From Candolleomyces eurysporus (Eukaryota > Basidiomycota > Agaricomycetes > Agaricales > Psathyrellaceae), in contig JANBPK010000993.1 in the NCBI GenBank assembly GCA_027579435.1, positions 1 to 34,181 on the forward strand: a stretch of 34,181 nt of DNA, in the 5' to 3' direction. A program made the position numbers and the translations under genes. Shown piece by piece: positions 33,451-34,181 of the stretch; position 1 is the first letter of the stretch, and each line of letters opens with the position of its first letter. The notes under the pieces are model-generated. The model ran no database searches and was not told where the DNA came from. It worked only from the letters and a program-made list of their open reading frames with translations.

Positions 33451-34181
33451 ATGGAACACTGCGCCCAAAAGCTGCTCGAATCAACGATACATAAGACCCT
33501 CCATGCCCATGCCTTCTCTCGTTCATCCACACAGGCCACCCTCGTCCTCTCCGACCTTCTCTCGCGATACCTCACCCTTCTCACCTCAACGTGCGCAAAG
33601 TACGCGCAGCATGCCGGGAGAAACAAGCTGACAATATACGATGCGCTGGAAGCTCTAGAAGAGCTCGGAGCGAGCGTAGAAGACTTGAATGGATACGGGT
33701 CGGGTGAAGGAAAGGAGTTGAACCGATATGCACTGCATTCAGCCCGCAGACAGGAGGAGCTGAATGAATTTCGATGTATGTTGTCGTATATCGTCTTTTT
33801 TCTGTCATCTAATACATCCTAAGCCCAACTTTCGGAAGGATTGAGGCAAGATCGAGACGACGCCATTCCGCTTGAATATGCGCCGTATAACGGGGAACCA
33901 GAAGAGTCTTCTGAATACGAGGAGAGTGAGGACGAAGATATGGATGCTATGGAGGTGGATCCGAAGTCCCCAATGCCTCAGAAAAGGAGACAAGCGACGC
34001 CTCCTTTGCCTCTCTCGCCGATCTCAAATCCACCCTCTCCCTCTCGGAAACGAGCACGAACGTCGAACTGGAACCCTCCAGAATACGTCCCAGATTTTTT
34101 GCCACCGTTCCCATCGAGCGAACAGGTTCTCGAATCTGCCCACCCCTCACCTCGCTCTCCCAACCACCAGAACTTCCTCTT
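33451..34181 (+). CDS. Histone-fold TFIID subunit-like protein (TAF3/TAF8 type), 3' end outside the window
   Basis: Exon 1 33451-33775, intron 33776-33823 (48 bp, GTATGT...AAG), exon 2 33824 to the edge, phase consistent. Residues 1-77 form a Bromo_TP-type histone fold: TLVLSDLLSRYLTLLTSTCA, KYAQHAGRNKLTIYDALEAL and EELGASVEDLNGY. Such folds pair with TAF10 in TFIID or SAGA (family knowledge). An acidic stretch follows (EESSEYEESEDEDMDAMEVD), then a basic Pro-rich segment (SPSRKRARTSNW) and PPEYVPDFLPPFP, similar to the conserved proline motif C-terminal to the histone fold in TAF3/TAF8 proteins. I cannot decide between TAF3 and TAF8 because the C-terminus (a PHD finger in animal TAF3) lies outside the window. 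Confidence 0.82.

Overview
The window looks like nuclear DNA of a mushroom-forming basidiomycete (Agaricomycetes). The signs are genes split by many 45-75 bp introns with GTRNGY donors, a tandem family of NACHT-type NLR genes of the kind expanded in these fungi, a Plavaka-superfamily DNA transposon with its companion gene, and two fungal housekeeping genes. There are no bacterial signals. Single N bases are scattered through the window and concentrate at 16.5-18.7 kb.

From 1 to about 30.4 kb is a decaying tandem array. The main repeated gene (minus strand) has three exons: a ~120-residue N-terminal exon ending in a conserved FNVGGNIQID-type motif, a ~540-codon NACHT exon and a short charged C-terminal exon. 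There are five copies: A (partial at the left edge), B (3027-5345, intact, 726 aa), C (7197-9543, 2-bp frameshift), D (11746-14037, intact apart from Ns, 717 aa) and E (17767-20119, nonsense codon). A and C resemble each other, B and D resemble each other, and the A-C and B-D start spacings are close (8.9 and 8.7 kb), so a two-gene unit was probably duplicated.

Between the NLR copies lie broken pieces of one ancestral block: the 3' end of a plus-strand gene with weak F-box/LRR-like character, a degenerate NLR 3' end, and the 5' part of ARG5,6 (mitochondrial acetylglutamate kinase/reductase precursor) in the same orientation as the NLR remnant. The best-kept versions are at 14.2-17.2 kb and, as a second copy, at 20.98-30.1 kb. 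The second copy is split by a complete 6303-bp Plavaka element (21047-27349) with 14-bp inverted termini and a 2-bp TG duplication. The first copy preserves the empty site. The element carries a transposase gene (+) and an intact seven-exon companion gene (-), transcribed divergently.

Two short elements with inverted repeats and apparent TA target duplications lie at 10660-11130 and 30451-31155; the second sits at the right edge of the array. From 31.2 kb the sequence is single copy: an HMCES/SRAP abasic-site shielding gene with a C-terminal PIP-box-like tail (31667-33209, minus) and a divergently transcribed histone-fold TAF3/TAF8-like gene (33451 to the window end, plus).

Functionally, B and D are candidate intracellular immune or self/non-self receptors. 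The remaining copies and the ARG5,6 and F-box-like pieces look like by-products of duplication, inversion and transposition. The HMCES and TAF genes are unrelated housekeeping functions.
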